Shown: positions 6,046-8,068 of the stretch, piece after piece
How the letters are laid out: every line of letters begins with the position of its first letter
How positions within the stretch are numbered: the stretch's first letter is position 1
DNA from: Actinomycetes bacterium
GTDB taxonomy: Bacteria; Actinomycetota; Actinomycetes; Actinomycetales; Cellulomonadaceae
Direction of reading: 5' to 3'
Length of the DNA stretch: 8,068 nucleotides
NCBI GenBank assembly: GCA_023390875.1
Contig: JAEWCA010000235.1
Span: 1-8,068 of the forward strand
Notes under the pieces: generated by a model
Database searches by the model: none
What the model saw: the letters and a program-made list of their open reading frames with translations, nothing else
Told to the model about the DNA's origin: nothing
Program-made: the position numbers and the translations under genes

Positions 6046-6756
6046 GTGCGCCCTGGAGTCCACGTCCGCAGTGCTTGCCCGCACGACCTCGAGGACCTGG
6101 TGGGCCTCTGCCTGGCGGCCCGGTCGGAGGCGGGGGTCGGGTCGCAGCTCTGCACGGAGGACGCGGAGCGGCTGCGCTCGCAGCTCGGGACGCTGCTCGC
6201 GACGCCCGGCGGCGAGGTGCTCATCGGCACGGTGGACGACCAGCCGGCCGGGCTGCTGCTGGCGCGGCTCGTCGGGCCCGGTCCGTTCACCGACCTGTCG
6301 AGCCTCAACCTGGAGGCCCTGTTCGTGCTGCCGGACGCGCGGCGTCGCGGTCTCGGGCACGCGCTGCTGTCCCGCGCGGTGCAGCTCGCGGAGCAGAACG
6401 GGGCGACCGAGCTCTACTCGTCGCCGCTGCCGGGCGCGCGGGGCATGCAGCGGTTCCTCGCTCGGCTGGGTTTCGCCCCCGCGGCCGCCCACCGGGTCGT
6501 GACGACCGCCGTGCTGCAGCGTCGCCTCACGCACGAGGTCGGCCCCGCGTCGATCACCCCGGCGGTCCGTCGCACGGGCCCCCGCGGGCTCGAGGACCTC
6601 ATCGCGCGGCGTCGTCAGGTCCGCGAGGGCCGGCGCCGCCAGGACGAGGCGACGGCGGCCGACGCGGCTGCTCAGGCGCGTGCGTCGATCAACATGCAGG
6701 TGAGCCGCGCGGTGCAGAGCCGCCGGCCGTCCTCGTCCTCGACGACGACCTGGTAG
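6046..6756 (+). CDS. GNAT family N-acetyltransferase with basic C-terminal tail
   Basis: This 236-residue protein begins at a GTG with GGAGG 9 nt upstream. Residues 5-160 fit the GNAT fold, which transfers an acetyl group from acetyl-CoA to an amine. Motif A is clear: LEALFVLPDARRRGLGHALL (89-108), whose RRRGLG supplies the pyrophosphate-binding loop. Motif B follows as ARGMQRFLARLGFA (131-144). The acceptor is unknown. After about residue 162 comes a 75-residue tail that is not part of the fold. It first contains an Arg-rich stretch (RRRQVREGRRR, 188-198), then an Ala-rich stretch, and finally a segment read antisense to the thioesterase gene. The stop at 6756 lies 85 bp inside the convergent thioesterase gene. 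The tail could be a by-product of a missing stop or a sequencing indel, but no frame break is obvious. Confidence 0.85.
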   Translation: MRPGVHVRSACPHDLEDLVGLCLAARSEAGVGSQLCTEDAERLRSQLGTLLATPGGEVLIGTVDDQPAGLLLARLVGPGPFTDLSSLNLEALFVLPDARRRGLGHALLSRAVQLAEQNGATELYSSPLPGARGMQRFLARLGFAPAAAHRVVTTAVLQRRLTHEVGPASITPAVRRTGPRGLEDLIARRRQVREGRRRQDEATAADAAAQARASINMQVSRAVQSRRPSSSSTTTW

Positions 6757-7085
6757 GTCACGAGGGTCGAGCCGAGGTGCACCGCGGTCGCGGTGCCGGT
6801 CACCGTGCCGGACCGCGCGGAGCGGTGGTGCGTCGCGCTGAGCTCGATGCCGACGGCCGCGCGGCCCGGTCCCGCGTGCACCTGCGCGGCGTAGGAGCCG
6901 AGCGTCTCGGCGAGCACGGCCGACGCGCCTCCGTGCAGCAGCCCGAACGGCTGCGTGTTCCCCTCGACGGGCATCGTGCCGACGGCGCGGTCGGCCGCGA
7001 GCTCGACGACCTCGATGCCCATCCGGGCGAGCAGGGTGCCGGCGGTGGACGGCATGGCGGCGAGCGCGTCAAGGGTGTCGGACAT
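6672..7085 (-). CDS. Hotdog-fold acyl-CoA thioesterase, YdiI/MenI-like
   Basis: This 137-residue single hotdog domain has a strong match to E. coli YdiI/MenI and EntH in the block GTMPVEGNTQPFGLLHGGAS (36-55). Q45, H51 and E60 occupy the positions of the YdiI catalytic Gln, His and Glu. The later HLGSTLVTYQV region (103-113) also fits. Such enzymes hydrolyse aryl- or acyl-CoA thioesters; YdiI acts on 1,4-dihydroxy-2-naphthoyl-CoA in menaquinone synthesis. That role is plausible here because actinobacteria use menaquinone, but no men genes are in the window. The ATG at 7085 gives the family's usual length. A further in-frame ATG at 7163 would run through the polA start and is unlikely. No Shine-Dalgarno sequence is visible. 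The gene starts 19 bp from polA, divergently, and its 3' end overlaps the GNAT gene by 85 bp. Confidence 0.9.
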   Translation of the reverse strand: MSDTLDALAAMPSTAGTLLARMGIEVVELAADRAVGTMPVEGNTQPFGLLHGGASAVLAETLGSYAAQVHAGPGRAAVGIELSATHHRSARSGTVTGTATAVHLGSTLVTYQVVVEDEDGRRLCTARLTCMLIDARA

Positions 7086-7091
7086 GGCAGA

Positions 7092-7097
7092 TAGGTT
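7092..7097 (+). promoter_or_regulatory. Candidate -10 element for a leaderless polA transcript
   Basis: TAGGTT matches the actinobacterial TANNNT -10 form and ends 7 nt before the polA GTG at 7105. Transcription would therefore begin at or next to the start codon. No good Shine-Dalgarno sequence precedes the GTG, which fits leaderless translation. A -35 hexamer at 17-18 nt spacing is not recognisable. Confidence 0.5.
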
Positions 7098-7104
7098 GGC
7101 ACCC

Positions 7105-8068
7105 GTGAGCGACGCACAGCCAGCCGCCCCTGCCCGACTCCTGCTGATCGACGGCCACTCCATGGCCTACCGGGCGTTCTTCGCGCTCCCCGTCGACAAG
7201 TTCGCGACGTCCACGGGCGAGCCCACCAACGCGGTGTTCGGCTTCGTGTCGATGCTCGCCAACCTGCTGCGCGACGAGGCGCCGACGCACGTCGCCGTCG
7301 CGTTCGACGTCGGTCGCACCACGTTCCGCACCGAGCAGTACGAGGCGTACAAGGGCAACCGCAACGCGACGCCCGAGCCGTTCAAGGGTCAGGTCGCGGT
7401 GATCCAGCGGGTGCTGGCCACCATGCACATCCCGGTGCTCGAGAAGCCGTCGTTCGAGGCGGACGACATCCTCGCGACGCTCGCGGACCAGGCACGGACG
7501 CAGGGCATGCAGGTCCTCATCTGCTCGGGCGACCGCGACTCGTTCCAGCTCGTCAACGACGACGTGACGGTGCTGTACCCGGTCAGGGGCGTCTCGGAGA
7601 TGGCGCGCATGACGCCCGCGGCGGTCGAGGAGAAGTACGGCGTGCCCCCGCAGCGCTACCCGGACCTCGCGGCGCTCGTCGGCGAGTCGAGCGACAACCT
7701 GCCCGGCATCCCCGGTGTCGGCCCGAAGACGGCCGCCAAGTGGATCGCGCAGTACGACGGCCTCGAGGGCGTCGTGGCGCACGCCGACCAGGTCGCGGGC
7801 AAGGCCGGCGAGGCGCTGCGCGAGAACCTCGAGCAGGTGCAGCTCAACCGGCGGCTCAACCGGCTCGTGCACGACCTCGAGCTCCCGCTCGGCCCGGAGG
7901 ACCTCGCGGCGCGGCCGTGGGACCGCCAGGAGCTGCACACGATCCTCGACGAGCTCGAGTTCCGCACGCTGCGCGACCGGCTGTTCGCGATGCTGCCCGA
8001 CGAGGGTGGCGCGGCACCGGCGGCCGTCGCCGCGGCGGCGCTGGACGTCGCGACGATGGGTGCGGGCG
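7105..8068 (+). CDS. polA: DNA polymerase I, N-terminal part (5'-3' exonuclease domain), cut by window end
   Basis: The frame is open from the GTG at 7105 to the window edge, giving 321 codons plus one base of a protein usually near 900 residues. The visible part is the 5' flap endonuclease/5'-3' exonuclease domain used in Okazaki fragment processing and excision repair. Metal-binding motifs are intact: LLLIDGHSMAYRAFF with D16, AFDVGRTTFR with D68, YKGNR (83-87), EADDI (118-122), SGDRDSFQL with D143 and D145, and GESSDNLPGIPGVGPKTA with D197. The last of these runs into the helix-hairpin-helix DNA-binding motif (about 201-214). An Ala-rich linker begins near residue 303. The GTG is preferred over the ATG at codon 20 because that would delete the first catalytic Asp. 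Initiation may be leaderless. The start lies 19 bp from the divergent thioesterase start. Confidence 0.96.
   Translation, partial: MSDAQPAAPARLLLIDGHSMAYRAFFALPVDKFATSTGEPTNAVFGFVSMLANLLRDEAPTHVAVAFDVGRTTFRTEQYEAYKGNRNATPEPFKGQVAVIQRVLATMHIPVLEKPSFEADDILATLADQARTQGMQVLICSGDRDSFQLVNDDVTVLYPVRGVSEMARMTPAAVEEKYGVPPQRYPDLAALVGESSDNLPGIPGVGPKTAAKWIAQYDGLEGVVAHADQVAGKAGEALRENLEQVQLNRRLNRLVHDLELPLGPEDLAARPWDRQELHTILDELEFRTLRDRLFAMLPDEGGAAPAAVAAAALDVATMGAG

Noticed and set aside
3891..7094. Open plus-strand frame of about 1067 codons spanning livM, livH, GNAT and thioesterase
   Set aside because: It crosses several well-supported genes on both strands, has shadow-type composition and shows no recognisable motif.

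Overview
The window is very GC-rich, and its third codon positions are almost all G or C. Several starts are GTG. The gene set (LivF/G/M/H transporter, PolA, MenI-like thioesterase) and the protein style fit a high-GC actinobacterium. A Cellulomonas-like member of the Micrococcales is my guess from general resemblance; the genus cannot be proven from this window.

Layout. (1) Positions 50-820, minus strand: an endonuclease/exonuclease/phosphatase (EEP) superfamily hydrolase. (2) Positions 880-1515, plus strand, divergent from it: a small nucleotidyltransferase-fold protein. Its last codons run into an extraordinary C/G homopolymer tract (1458-1512), so its true C-terminus is uncertain. (3) Positions 1539-5726, minus strand: a tightly packed operon transcribed livH-livM-livG-livF. 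It encodes two permeases and two ATPases of a branched-chain amino acid type (HAAT family) ABC importer. (4) Positions 5727-6045: a divergent intergenic region that should carry the liv promoter and the promoter of the next gene. (5) Positions 6046-6756, plus strand: a GNAT acetyltransferase with a long basic tail. (6) Positions 6672-7085, minus strand: a hotdog-fold thioesterase closely resembling E. coli YdiI/MenI, whose 3' end overlaps the GNAT gene by 85 bp tail to tail. (7) From 7105 to the window end, plus strand: the N-terminal 321 codons of DNA polymerase I (polA), starting only 19 bp from the thioesterase start.

How the genes work together. The four liv genes form one translationally coupled unit: a 9-bp gap, an 11-bp overlap and a 4-bp ATGA overlap separate them. 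Together they should make the membrane and ATPase core of an importer. No substrate-binding protein is present in the window. The LivH permease carries an unusual N-terminal addition: a signal sequence, a small carboxypeptidase-regulatory/Ig-like beta domain and a Pro/Thr/Gly-rich linker before the membrane domain. The other genes look like independent single units.

The items most worth a second look are the LivH fusion, the homopolymer tract at the end of the nucleotidyltransferase gene, the apparently leaderless polA start, and the convergent overlap of the GNAT and thioesterase genes. I see no mobile element, CRISPR array, tRNA, rRNA or defence island. I found no clearly novel multi-gene system.
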